Positions 1 to 11,400 of a stretch of DNA of 64,000 nt are shown one piece after another. The position numbers and the translations under genes are program-made. Source of the stretch: Gnetum montanum (lineage: Eukaryota; Streptophyta; Gnetopsida; Gnetales; Gnetaceae); contig MNCI01012668.1 in the NCBI GenBank assembly GCA_015680685.1, forward strand, positions 143,367 to 207,366. The letters run 5' to 3'. Within the stretch, counting starts at the first letter, position 1. Each line of letters starts with the position of its first letter. Under the pieces are notes generated by a model. It worked only from the letters and a program-made list of their open reading frames with translations, was not told where the DNA came from and did no database searches.

Positions 1-1027
1 AGGCATCATGGAATGCCTGTAAATGATTTTGCGGATCAGCATTGTATCCCCCTTCAAATCGTGGGATGTTGTTCATGTCTAATCGTTTGATCATGCTATC
101 CTTTAAATGCCTTGTGGGAATCCTAACTACCTCCGTAATGTCAAGCATACTTCGGGTTGCAAGTAGGGGCTCGTCATGATCGTCTCTTTCATGACGCCTG
201 TGATGTTTGCATTGTTCCCTACTCTCCCTACGTCCTTGCCCTTGTCCTCTCTCTCGACTTTCCCGTCGAGGTTTTTCATCCTTTTTACTTTTATCCTCAC
301 CTTTATGTTCGTGGTGGCTGCGCCCAGATGTGGAAGGAGAGGATGAGTGATGTGAAGAAGGGGAAGAAGAAGGGGAATCATCGCCATGATGATGTTTCTT
401 GCCTTCTCTTCGGCTGCTATGGCCTCGATCGTGGTGACGATCAAAGTGTCCGTCCTTAGCGTGAGTGTTTGTTCCCTCTGTGAACAGCTGGTGTTCACGG
501 GTATCAAAACCAGGGATATGTATCATTGATCATAGGTTCTGATACTCATCCTCCTTACCATCGTTAGGAGGGGGATCATCCTTTGCTAAAGAACCCATGA
601 TAAAGGGCTCCTCATCTCCTATTTCGCTAAGGACATGCGGGGCCTTGCCCTTCGACAATGTATGTTGGCTCTTTCGCCTTGCATCCCTCATACGTTGTAA
701 ATCTGTGGGATGATAATCCCTCATGTTAGAATCTGCCGCAACGTATTCGACGTAAAGTTCTGTCATGCCAGTCTGTGCCAAAGCACGGAGAAGCATGTTA
801 GGGACAACACGATTTGGAGGTAACACTATGTTACCAAACAAATCTCTCCAACGCAACTGTTCATCTTGATGGAGGATAAAGGTAAGATCAGGCACATACT
901 CATCAGGATGAGTATATGTCACCCTATATTGCTAAGGATTTGGCTAATTTCAGTTATCCTTTTTATCTTGCCGACTGTCTCGTGTGTGGTCCTTAGGTGG
1001 TGAGTTGCTCTTACGAGAAGAAGGCAT
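1..1027 (-). pseudogene. Gag pseudogene of the left-edge Gypsy element
   Basis: One reading frame runs from an ATG at 1027-1025 to the window edge, with only about four stops: a cluster near 952-930 and a TGA near 530. The N-terminus is MPSSRKSNSPPKDHTRD. The middle (about 500-200) is a His/Ser/Arg/Lys-rich low-complexity linker. The left end encodes IPRFEGGYNADPQNHLQAF, which matches the start of the retrotransposon gag domain, where a D-P-x-x-H-L motif is typical. Reading continues past the window, so capsid, zinc knuckle and pol are not visible. Several stops sit where Trp or Arg codons are expected, as from methyl-cytosine deamination. Confidence 0.8.
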
Positions 1028-1146
1028 TTTTACTGGTGTGCTAATTTCACCATTATATAATTTTTTTGATTAACCCAAAGGTTCATTAAGGCTCACAACG
1101 ATGTGAGTGATATCCCTTATGTTCTATTCGGCGCACAAACACTTAG

Positions 1147-1164
1147 TCCCCAACAACAATGCCA
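1147..1164 (-). other. Primer-binding site, tRNA-Asp type, decayed
   Basis: The minus strand reads TGGCATTGTTGTTGGGGA. The usual plant tRNA-Asp primer site is TGGCGCCGTTGCCGGGGA, so the differences fall at CpG/CpC positions. One base separates it from the LTR end. The site is matched by TGGCGTCATTGCTGAGGA in the element at the right end of the window. Confidence 0.75.
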
Positions 1165-1165
1165 A

Positions 1166-2131
1166 TGATGAGTGGCGAGGTACCCCTACACTCAACCATA
1201 CGAAACGAGCGTAGCACGTGTGATCCGGTCGAACTCCGCAGACTAAATGCCTAAACACCCCATGGAACACTTGGGGTTAATCATTCATTGTCTTCCCAGA
1301 CTTACTTGTTGTTGTCACTGTGTATGGTTAAGTAAGTTCAAGGTATATGATTTTTTTGGTCTTTTCTGGTTTTATGTCTTCTACGCTAAGAGTAAAGGTT
1401 TGAGAGAACTAACTAATTCTAACTAATGTCCTAAGTCTAAATTAGCTAGCGTCAGCATTCGTTCCCACTTACCGTACACACCTTGAACTATGCAACTGTG
1501 GCTACCAAACGCTAATCATTACTGGGATCACCACAAGTAACATACGTGCTCGAAGTGGTCGTACTGAGGCACCTAACTAGGAGGAAAGGGTTGAGAGAGC
1601 CTAACTAGCCTAAGTGCGATGAGCAACCGATTCCTTGACTAACCATACACACTGGGACTACCACTGGGATTACCAAGCGTAGATCCTGGAATATGCTACT
1701 GGGTTACCAAGTAGTCACAATGCTCGTAATCAAGTCGTACTCATACCGCATGCGACAAGCAGCCGATTCCTTGACTAACCGTACACATTCTTAGATGCTC
1801 GTAATCAAGTCGTACTCGTACCGCATTCTAGGAAAGCAATAAATAACAATAAATAAAATCCTATCCATGCATTGCAAGGTTTATCCAATCAAGTTCGTCT
1901 TTATTGCTGTACACAACTTACGTTCAGATACAAAGTTGCTCGAATAAAGATCCGTTCACTCTAGGACTCCTACTGCGGGCACATGGAAAATAATCTATCT
2001 CTGGAGTGATCAAACTGCCAGAGTTTCCCTACTTCTAGACTAGGATGATCAATGAGGGGAGTGCTGCCTCTTATTTATAGATTTGGTGGCGGACCGCGAT
2101 ATTGCGGCTCATGCGATATCACGTCTCATCA
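1166..2131 (-). repeat. 5' LTR of the left-edge Gypsy element (966 bp)
   Basis: The ends TGATGAG and CTCATCA form a perfect inverted repeat next to the primer site. On the minus strand a TATA box, CTATAAATAA, lies at 2080-2071, about 50 bp inside the U3 end. The body contains an internal duplication with a 75-bp offset: the block starting at 1721 (tgctcgtaatcaagtcgtac) recurs at 1796, and the block ccgattccttgactaacc occurs near 1627 and 1753. Confidence 0.8.
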
Positions 2132-2289
2132 ATTTTGTTAAATAATTATGACAACCAAGAAACTCCTATAGCTGCTAATGCTTTCTAAGCTTCTATAGGA
2201 ATATTATCTGGTCCAAAAAATTTTCCGTTTTTCATCTTTGATAAAGTTATCTTCATCTTAAAGAAGGAAAGTTCATTAACCAAACCAGA

Positions 2290-3500
2290 ATTTGGTTCTT
2301 CTTCTTAGAATTTGGAAATTCTTCATTGAATAATTCTTAGATGTTTTCTCTCAAGTATATTACCTAATAATTTTGCAAGAAGGTGATTGATCACAATGAG
2401 CCTATAATTGTTAAGCTTATTTGTATAACCCTTTTTGAACAACATTGCTACTCTATTGATGCACCAATCTTCTAGAATCCCATTCTAGAGAGTTGTATTT
2501 AAAAGTTTACAAACTTCTATAAAAACCATGATTCCTCTCTATTTAAGAAACTCTACATATAAACCTAAAGTATTTCTTGCTTTACCAAAAGCCAATTGAC
2601 TTAACCCTTCTTTTATCTCAACTTGAGTGATGTATAAAGATGCCTAAGAGGTTGGGTTGATATGGACAACTTATTCATGTTTAAAGAGAACTTCAAAGTA
2701 ATTTTTGAAAAATAAAAATTCCAAATTTTCGATCTTGTTGACGAAAAAGTTGCCAAAATGCCTTAGGATTCTTCTTAATTATATTGAGGAGTTGCATATC
2801 ATGCTCCTTGATAAATTTCATTGTCTTCTACTAAATAAGATTCTTGTATTTTTTAATGACCTCTAGATCATGATTGGTCCTTTTAATTGGTAATTGAGCT
2901 TGTATACACTTAGTGTCAAATTATACATTTTTTCTACCTTTTAATAATGATGTCACCTTGAATGCGACCATTACTATAACTTCTATAATGTTCTTATGGC
3001 CTTCATTGTGAGCCCAAAGTCTTTTGACTTCCTCTTTATATTGTTGTTGCTGATTATTTGTTAATTTGACATTATGTTTTCTTTTGCTTCTCCTAGTAGT
3101 TTGCATGTATCTTTGATATTGAAAATGATACAATGGTGGAATGATTTAAGCAATCTATCACTAATAGCTAAATTAGAAATTATGTCCAAATTATCATGAA
3201 TGTAAATAATTGAAATCTTCTCTACACTAGTCCAAAACTGGAACTTGTTTAGAAGTAATGAGTATTAAAATATTCACAATTAATTACTTTTCTAGTATGA
3301 GCAAGTTCAATAATATCATTCCCTAAATATTGAAAAAGGTGTTCTTTGGAAAGTTCTAGACTATCCTAAATGGAATAATTTTCTAGAGCAAAGCAACAAA
3401 AAGCGAGATAAAATGCCTGGATGTTGTAATTTTTAAGCATATATTGCTTATGATCATCAATTTTAGAATAGTATACATAATGCATAAACTCGTATCTCAG
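2290..3500 (-). mobile_element. Non-LTR retrotransposon (LINE) fossil, endonuclease-RT region
   Basis: Translating the minus strand in pieces gives LINE landmarks in the right order. Near 3450-3250 there is an endonuclease-like segment (FALENYSI, stop, DSLELSKEHLFQYL). At 3133-2950 comes the basic linker (RSKRKHNVKLTNNQQQQYKE), near 2780-2740 KKNPKAFWQLFRQQD, near 2625-2560 IKEGLSQLAFGKARN, and near 2440-2370 KLNNYRLIVINHLLAKLL, the start of the RT fingers. Stops and frame changes are common, so this is a dead copy. It ends before the catalytic YADD block. The ORF at 4556-4269 on the same strand could be a remnant of its first ORF, but I see no recognisable domain in it. Confidence 0.6.
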
Positions 3501-4586
3501 TGAATATGCAATACACCTAGAGACTCTTTCTTGCTTGCTTGTCTTAATTGAATATTTTTAAAAATGTGGAACAACAAATTATGTAGAATCTTCTATCTCC
3601 CAAGTTGAGCTAATCCAAAAATGTCAAAAGTAGGGAAAAAATTTATACTACATAGAGCTACTACTTTTTAGGCAACTAATCTTTCAATATTTAAATAAAC
3701 AAAACGTAAAGCTTCTATGCATTTTTCAAAATTTTTTTAACAAACCTTATATTAGTAATAACTACAATATTTTTTTGCATTTAAATATGCTACCATTATA
3801 GCCTCTCAAGCTACTCTAACTTTTTGCCATTCTTTAGCATGATTTGCCAATTCATGTTTGGTCAAGTCTTTATTTACCTAAATTTTATAATCATGCAAAT
3901 GTTGATAATGCTCCAAATTAGCTCTTTAACTTCTAAAGTGCCAAATTTTACCTAAATAGTGAGAGGTTTATCACCCATGTTGCCTACTTGCAAGGCCTTT
4001 TAATAAGCTCTTCAAGGATTAACATATTTTTTGTCACTATTTTTTTATTGTTTCTATTACATTTTCACCTTCAGGCTCACCTACTCTAGCAAATCCAAGG
4101 TTTAAGGCCCTAGATTACTTTTCCTCTTATTCTTTTAGTGCTTTAGAAATTGCTTTCTCCATATTGGTATGCTTTAGACTTGTGCTTCTTGATCTACATT
4201 GCCTACTTCAACACACTTACTTCCAATAGCATTTAATCAACGCAAGATCTTCTCATTTTGGCTAATAATCATAAACATTTTTGTGGTAGCTTTAGAATTT
4301 GCATAAAATCTTTACATTTTGTGCTTCTATTTTTTTTTTTTTTTTGATCTTCCAATTGTGCAATATGGGTGATCATTTCCTTGACCAATGTAAATTTGGA
4401 CAATAGTTTCAAATAAGCCTTACTTACCTCTATTGTTGGCATGCTCAAGCTAGATTTGAGTTGAGATGCCATAATGTAATCCTGATAGTGTGCAAGAGGC
4501 CAGATCTCACGATGACCCCTAGTGTATGCCCAATGTTGCCCTTTGCTGCTCTCCATTACTCTCCAATGCTCTCTTCACCACTAGTG
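3501..4586. other. AT-rich stretch, possible LINE 5' remnant
   Basis: No gene is recognised. A minus-strand ORF of 95 codons (4556-4269) begins MESSKGQHWAYTRGHRE and ends in a Lys-rich run caused by a T tract at 4329-4343. It lies upstream of the LINE fossil on the same strand and may be part of it. Confidence 0.3.
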
Positions 4587-4690
4587 ACTTCTACCGTGAA
4601 GATCAAAATGCATTAATTACTACCTCTACCGTGAAGATCAAAATGCATTAATTACTACTTCTACCGTGAAGATCAAAATGCATTAATTTT
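4587..4690. repeat. Tandem repeat, 35 bp x 3
   Basis: The unit begins cttctaccgtgaagatcaaa and repeats at 4587, 4622 and 4657 with one or two differences. It lies about 530 bp upstream of the PTH2 start codon. Confidence 0.9.
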
Positions 4691-5213
4691 AAATGCATTT
4701 GGAGGGTCTATCACATAACTTCTCATTGCTTAGTCAAATCCGTGGCCATAAGTCTAGGTGAAAATGCTACAAAGTTCCTTCTAGGAAGTGCTCTTATGAG
4801 ATTAACCGATCTTTTTAAAAAATTATATTAATAACGTTGAGGGAAAAGAAAATGCCATAGGCGAGAGGGGTACAGGAGGCTTTCCGCATTTCCAAGGCAA
4901 GGCACAGCACAGGCCCACGCAGAATTCAACTGGTCCTACACGTCAAGGACAAGTACACAGAAAGGAATAACTCACCCGATGTTTTTCACACTCGGTTGGT
5001 TCAGCGATCTAAAGGATACTCGTACCGATTGCTGTCGTTTTGTTTAATGCGTTAGAACATTGTAGAAATGTCTGAAGATTAAGCAAAAACTAGAAGCATT
5101 CTGTTATAGAAATCACAGAAATCATTGGTAGGAGCAAGTGAAGTTTTTAAGTGATATCGAGGGAGAGCAAGCAAGGGGATCGTTTGCGCAGTGCCGAGCG
5201 CAGAAACCTGAGC
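4691..5213 (+). promoter_or_regulatory. PTH2 promoter and 5' UTR region
   Basis: The sequence becomes less AT-rich from about 4850. I see no convincing TATA box; an ACGT core (tacacgtcaagg) lies near 4940-4950. Two tiny upstream ORFs could be transcribed depending on the start site: ATG CGT TAG near 5048 and ATG TCT GAA GAT TAA near 5068. No in-frame ATG precedes 5214, which supports that start. Confidence 0.4.
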
Positions 5214-5402
5214 ATGGATCTATCGTGGCTGAAAATGCTAGCTATCGGTGCTGGCTGTATGGGCTTAGGTTTCGTGCTCGGCCGACGTCTCAAATCTCTC
5301 CATTCTGCGAAAGCATCCGCCAATGCTTTGCCTCCCTACGACGGAAAAACCGAACTTCTCGAAATTGAGAAGCTTGCGGATGTTATAGAGGACTTCAAAA
5401 TG
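5214..5402 (+). CDS. PTH2: PTH2 exon 1 (residues 1-63)
   Basis: It starts at the first in-frame ATG and encodes the membrane helix LAIGAGCMGLGFVLGRR, a linker and the first residues of the hydrolase domain (EDFKM). The donor is ATG|GTACGG, phase 0. An open frame continues upstream without an ATG. Confidence 0.92.
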
Positions 5403-8400
5403 GTACGGCGCTTCTTGATCAAGCTATATGTTTCTGATTTTTTTTTCAAAATTAATATTTTATATTCGTAAGATTAGTGATTAATGTAGCTTAATGGAAA
5501 AGTTGCTTTCTCTACAATTTTGTTAAAGTGAGATGAGCATAAAAAGAAATCAAAGGAATAAGAGACACATGAGAATTTTATAGAGAGGGAATTGGATACC
5601 ATTTTTGCTAACATTATCATATATTATTGTAACAAAATTTTTGGCTAACATTTGGCTGATGCTGAAAAGTTAACAATTATACTGCATTTGACAATCAAAT
5701 TTCAGAGCACTCTTTTGTTATAACTTTTGCCGAATTGTTTGAACGAATGCATTGCTCTTAAATAAAGAACAAATTGGTAGGAAAGGAACACTTGTTGAGA
5801 TCAATGAATTTCTATTTGGGAAAAGAAAATACAATCAATGATAAAAGAAAAAGGAAGCAATAATAAATTTCAGGCCGCAGTGGCAGAGGTTCTAATAATA
5901 TTTTTTAAATGGCTGTATTAAACATAAAAAAAAGAATACTTATGAGTTACGTTTATCAGTAGATCAAGCTAAGTACACTAATATACAATGCCATGCCAAA
6001 GGGCTATAATTTTGATTTATTGAATCAATTACAAATGGTATAAGCATGTTTAGGCAAATCATAACCTTCAATTTTAAAGTTCCTGATATAGAGATGCTTA
6101 CAAATTTAACTGAATCTACATGGACACAAGTTAAAAGATCACCTCCTTGTACTAATAAAGAAATGTTGGATTTATATCTTTTAAATTTCATGTAGTGTCG
6201 AGAGTTTTATCAGTGCAAAGAAAACATGTTCTATATTTTTGTAAAGCATGTAAAAAAATATGGACTTGTGGTTTAAAATAACAAAGAAAATGGAGAAGCT
6301 ACTTCAGGTGAACAAAACAATGCCACCTAAGAGATCGTTGGTTTTGATTCTTTCATTGAAAAGGATGAAAATAAAAAGAAACATGCTTATTTCTTCCTTA
6401 TTCCTTTTTATTCTGAGCACAAAGATTGAGTAAAGAAAAATTGTAAAGCAGGTTGAATCCTCTGCTTAGTTAGTCAGCTATTAGTTGGATGATTTTGAAT
6501 ATGGTGGAAATAACTCTGAGCCTTTGGTGGGAAACAATACGTTTTGGAGTCAACGAGGAGGAGGACATGTTTATAATGGAGAAAAATGAGGACAAGCAAA
6601 ACTTTCTCCTGTTGAGGTTTTCTGGGTACTTCAGGGAAGGCAGCTTATTGGAAATTGATTGAATGAATGTGCCTTTATTACATATGGAAGAAAATAGGAA
6701 TGGGGCAAAGGAATTTTTTTCTCTACCTACATTAGTGCTACTTTGTTTTTTTTTTTTTTTTTTTTTTTTTTTTGGATTTTGAGTGTGGTTCATCCTGGTG
6801 TTTAGACTATATGTATGAAGATTGGATCAGATCGTAGATTGTTTTTTCATTCCTAAGATTCTAGATCACTGATTGCAATTCAGAATTGCGATATTAAAAA
6901 ACATTAAAAAATATCAAATTTTTAATCATTTCCAGAACTATATACAATTAAGAAGACAAAAAATTGAAAATACATAAAAAACAATTTATTTAACTTTAAA
7001 ATAGAAATTTTTAAATTCATTATTTATACTCACATATATATTACAAAACGTTTCAAATGTAATCTACATTACAAGCTGTTTCTTTTTCCTACATTGCTGC
7101 ATTTAGTATTTATCATAAACTAAAACGAATGAACTGAAGAATGTCTGCAATCAGCTGCTGAAGTGATTCAAAATGAGTTGAAGAAAGCACTGCTGAGCTC
7201 CCTAAGAATGCATTGTGCCCTAAATGTGTTGCTCCTTGCATAAAATGTGCGCTGAAAGTGCTGAAAACCTTGAAACTGTTGATGATGCATATCTAGAATA
7301 TTTTATGTGCATTCTTTCTATTTTTATATTTATATTGCATCTCAAATGTTGTTATTCTGATGGTATTTTAATGTTTAAAGAAATAGTTAATATTAAAAAA
7401 ACTGTAAATTCTAATTGGTGCTTTTAAAGATTTTGGAATCGTTTGGAATCACATAGAATCATCTGGAATTGTGATTCAAATTGGATTGCAATTCAGAATC
7501 ACCCAAAATCGTTCAAAAAACGTGATTCTGAACTGGATTATGATCTAGAATCAATCTGGACCACAATTGTTTAGATCAGGATTTAGAACTGCCTGGATCG
7601 CGATCCCAATCTGATCTTCATAAGTATGGTTTAGATTGATTTCATGCTATGCATGAAATAGATGATTATTTGAAAAAAAATTTAACTGACATTCAGCTAT
7701 TCAGCTATTAGGTGACCAACCAAGCATAATATTTATTCTTTGTAGTCGGAACAGCTATTCAGCTATTAGGTGACCAACCAAGCATAATATTTATTCTTTG
7801 TAGTCGGAACAGGGATTCTTTGTACTCGGAATAGAGAATAGAGCAAGCAAGGGAGGAAAACACACTTTTTCTTTCTTTCTTTTTGTCTGTAACAACAGTA
7901 AAAAACATTATTAAAATCTCTTCAAGATCCATTCCTGCCTTCTTTATGATTCTTGATTATATTTTCTTTTCCTAAGGAGAGATTCATTGATCTCAACACT
8001 TTTTCCTTCTACACCAACTTTTTCTGTATTTGAGAACAATGCATTTGCATAAACATTTTGGCAGAAGTTATACTAGTCAACAAAGAGTGCTCCAAATTAT
8101 GCTTGTAAAATGTAGTATAGTTATCAAGTAGTTTTTAACACCAATCAAATGTTAGCCACAGAATTTGTTTTAATGATGGATGAGAATGTGAGAACCATGT
8201 TGTGTCTCCTTTTTTTTGGCTCTTTGACATCGTTTACAATAAAATGTAATTCTATCCATTCTAGAGTAATGCTAATTGTGCATTTCTCTATTGCCAGAAT
8301 CACATTTTCTTGTTGCAGCTGATGGACCAAGACATTCACAGAACTGTACACATTTTTCAGTGGTTAAAGTAAAGATAAGAAAATCATCATCAGAAATTTG

Positions 8401-11400
8401 GAGCTGTGCAGAGACATCTTGTTCTGATAAAACATTAGATGCTTTCTCGGATGGAGCTATAAAACTATGTTTTGTTCCTATAACAAAGCCTCTAACTAGG
8501 CAGAAGAAAATTAAAAACAGACAAAGAGGAAAGAAGTCTGCAAAGAAGTAGGATAAAGAAAAGAAACTATTTTTATTTTGATGTCTTTTAAAAGATTGTG
8601 TGCTTTGTTTTAGTTGCCACATTGGCATAATTTTCAGGTTTTAGTGCTTTTCCATGGTAATGTTTTAAATATTTAGCACTCTTTCACAGTGAGCGATGGC
8701 AAGCAAGTGCAGATTGCTGAAAACAATGACGATATTTAATACTTTCAAAAAAACTACAGACAACTAGCCAACAGCCAAAAGAAAATGTGAATTCAAGGCT
8801 TTGTTTATTATTCAATTTCATAAGATTCCACAGAGATGTTTCAACTGAAGTGAATGCAAATTGCAGTTTTGTCTATTAATTATGGTGGGTGGTTAACTGA
8901 ACACCTAAAGTTCAACTTTGCCTTGAATTTAATCCTTGAACATATTTTACAAAGACTATTCTACGAAGATTAGATTTTTGTGCTTATAATATTTTCCTAT
9001 AAGGTTTGTTGAACTGTGAGGCTTATTTAGCACAGTAAAATATATGTTAATGTGGTGTCTAGTAGGCACAAATTTCTAGCCTAAGGAGCATCACCCCAAA
9101 TTGATTGGGTAAGAGAAATGACGGTGATAGTTGTGATTGGAGATCAATAAGGCATGATGGTGTACCTTATTTATGTAATTATGAACTCTGAAAATCCATT
9201 TGGATACGCATGTTCAGGGATACATTTATGTTCTGTTTTCAATGGTTTTAAAAAACATTTTGTAAAGTTTTACATACTTGAACCCTTATCGAACTTAATA
9301 TATAGAACAAACTTTAATTGTTTCAACTTAATATATAGAACAGACTGTAACTGTTTCAAAACTTTCTATTTGTGTGGTTGTTCATTCATTTTGGTAACTG
9401 CCTTACCGATAACAAATTTTGACTCATCTTGTATTTTTTGTTTATTTATTTTTGGTTTTGAAAAAAGGTAAACCTGGTTCTATGGTGGCTAGGGCATATT
9501 TGGAAGACTGAAAGCTGATTACGTTGTCAACTATGCTGGAGACAGAATTGGAAATTCTAAAACACTAGAGAATAAAATAGACCATACAAAAATGGAACTA
9601 CTAGAGCTTCTAATACAGAATAAAATAAGGCATTCCATACTAACCAATTAAGAAAAGAAAATCAAAACATTAAAATAGGGAAGCAAGACACAATGTCAGA
9701 CAAAAATTTCTTTCAAATGAATAAGCCTGACTGGCTCATTACATTTTCCTCAGAATTCGCAACCACCATGGTACCAAAAAAAGTAAAAAAAATCTGTAAC
9801 AAACCTTAGAACCTTGATCCTGGAACCACACTGTTCTAATTTGAAGACCCACCGATTTCTGCAACACCTTAAGGCATGAAGGGTAGAGGCAATAAGAGTT
9901 TTATATTTGTGTTGCTTCCATTTTCCCTGAATTTGAGAAGTTTGAGAAATTAGTTCATGAATGGAGATGTGAAATTAGTTCATGAATGGAGATGTAATTC
10001 CAATGTGTGCTGGTCATGTGTGCAAGCTCCTGCTAAAACGAGTGGACAGGAGGACATTGAAATAACCAATATTAATGTTCTCAGGTTGTGCCTTTCACCT
10101 TATACAAAGCTCACTTGTAATCAAACCTTTATGGTGCATAATTTTCCAATCATACTTGGACATAAAAATTTTGCATTTTGGAATCATGATATCCTTCCGC
10201 TATGCTTCCTTGAGAGGATCCTTAAATCCTGGAGCCAACTTTGCATAAGATATTTCTTGTTTAGTTATGTCTTTTGGAATATTATAGTAAATCAAAGTCC
10301 TGTGTTCTATTACAATGAGTTTGCAATCTTGCAATTTAAATTCAAATTAAGCAATTTTTCCTAGTTGCTTGGGGTTTTTGGCTTGTGTCAAATTACGATT
10401 TTTTTATTGAGTGGGGAAGAACAAAGAAAAGAGTTAATTTTACTTGTTTGCCTGCTCGTGTATTATAAGTGTGCTTCAATTTATGCAGGTTTTGGTTGTT
10501 AGAAATGACTTGAAGATGGGAAAAGGAAAGATTGCTGCACAGTGCAGGTATTTCTTAAAGAAATCTGGTTCCTTATTTCCATATCTTTCTGACAGCTTGA
10601 TATAACATCGTTAGAAATGAATCTCGTTTTGGTTTCCTATTTCTGTATCTTTCTGTCTTTCCGACATCTTGATATAAGATCCTTAGAAGTGAATGTGTAT
10701 TTTTCCATACTCTCAAACATGTAGTTTGTTTTTTTGTTGTTCCTGGTGTAAAGCGAGTAGTCATCCCCCATTATTTACGATTTGGATAGAGCGTTGTAGT
10801 TGTTTAGGGTATTAGTGTTCTACCGTTATATTCTAGTCTACTCTACCTTCACATTGACTTTACTGTGTATTTAGCATTTGTCTTCACAGTACAGTACACT
10901 GCTATCTTGTTCAATACAGTACGGTATGAACTTGTTCAATACAATACACTGCTATCTTGTTCAATACAGTACGCTATGAACTTGTTCAATACAGTACACT
11001 GCTATCTTTGTAATTTAAGGATTTGAAGCCAATGAAACAAATTGTATAATCGGTTGTCCTCTAATTTAATATAGATTGGTATTTCTTGGTAGCTTGGCCA
11101 TTTTATTAAGTTGGAGAATTTTATACTTTATATACATGTTTATCTGAACGGACTTTATGGATTGAGAAAGTTTGCCAAAAAGACGTTGCATTTATCTCAT
11201 TGTAACAAAGATTATTCTTTTCTTCTAATTTGATTTTGTTGTGATTGTCTGGAAATCTGTAAACTTAGAAGGAGAATAGATTTTGTAAGATAAAATTATG
11301 TATTCTTTATTCATATAGAGTTATAAATGATTTGTTGTTACTGAGTATGGATATTTTTATTTTTGCTGATGTATGTATTGCATCATTTATATTACCTAGC

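Larger units (their letters stand above)
1..2131 (-). mobile_element. Ty3/Gypsy LTR retrotransposon, 5' end, cut by the window edge
   Basis: Read on the minus strand, the order is LTR (2131-1166), one spacer base, primer-binding site (1164-1147), a short leader of about 120 bp, then gag from 1027 to the window edge. The LTR ends are the perfect 7-bp inverted pair TGATGAG/CTCATCA. The lineage is Gypsy, with a tRNA-Asp-type primer site as seen in Tat/Athila-like elements. The copy is old: gag carries in-frame stops and the primer site shows several C-to-T type changes. The distal half (pol and 3' LTR) lies outside the window, so the target duplication cannot be checked; the 5 bp adjoining the LTR on the right is ATTTT (2132-2136). 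A related element in opposite orientation begins at the right end of the window. Confidence 0.85.
5403..10488 (+). other. PTH2 intron 1 (5086 bp)
   Basis: AT-rich. It contains two inverted Merlin-like transposase fossils, a 28-nt T run, a fold-back region and small tandem duplications, listed separately. The interval 8640-10488 has no recognisable element beyond a 33-bp duplication (9294/9327, cttaatatatagaaca) and a 25-bp duplication near 9946-9995. Confidence 0.85.

Noticed and set aside
157-459. 100-codon + strand frame at the left edge
   Set aside because: It is antisense to the low-complexity His/Ser/Arg linker of the gag pseudogene, whose frame is much better supported.
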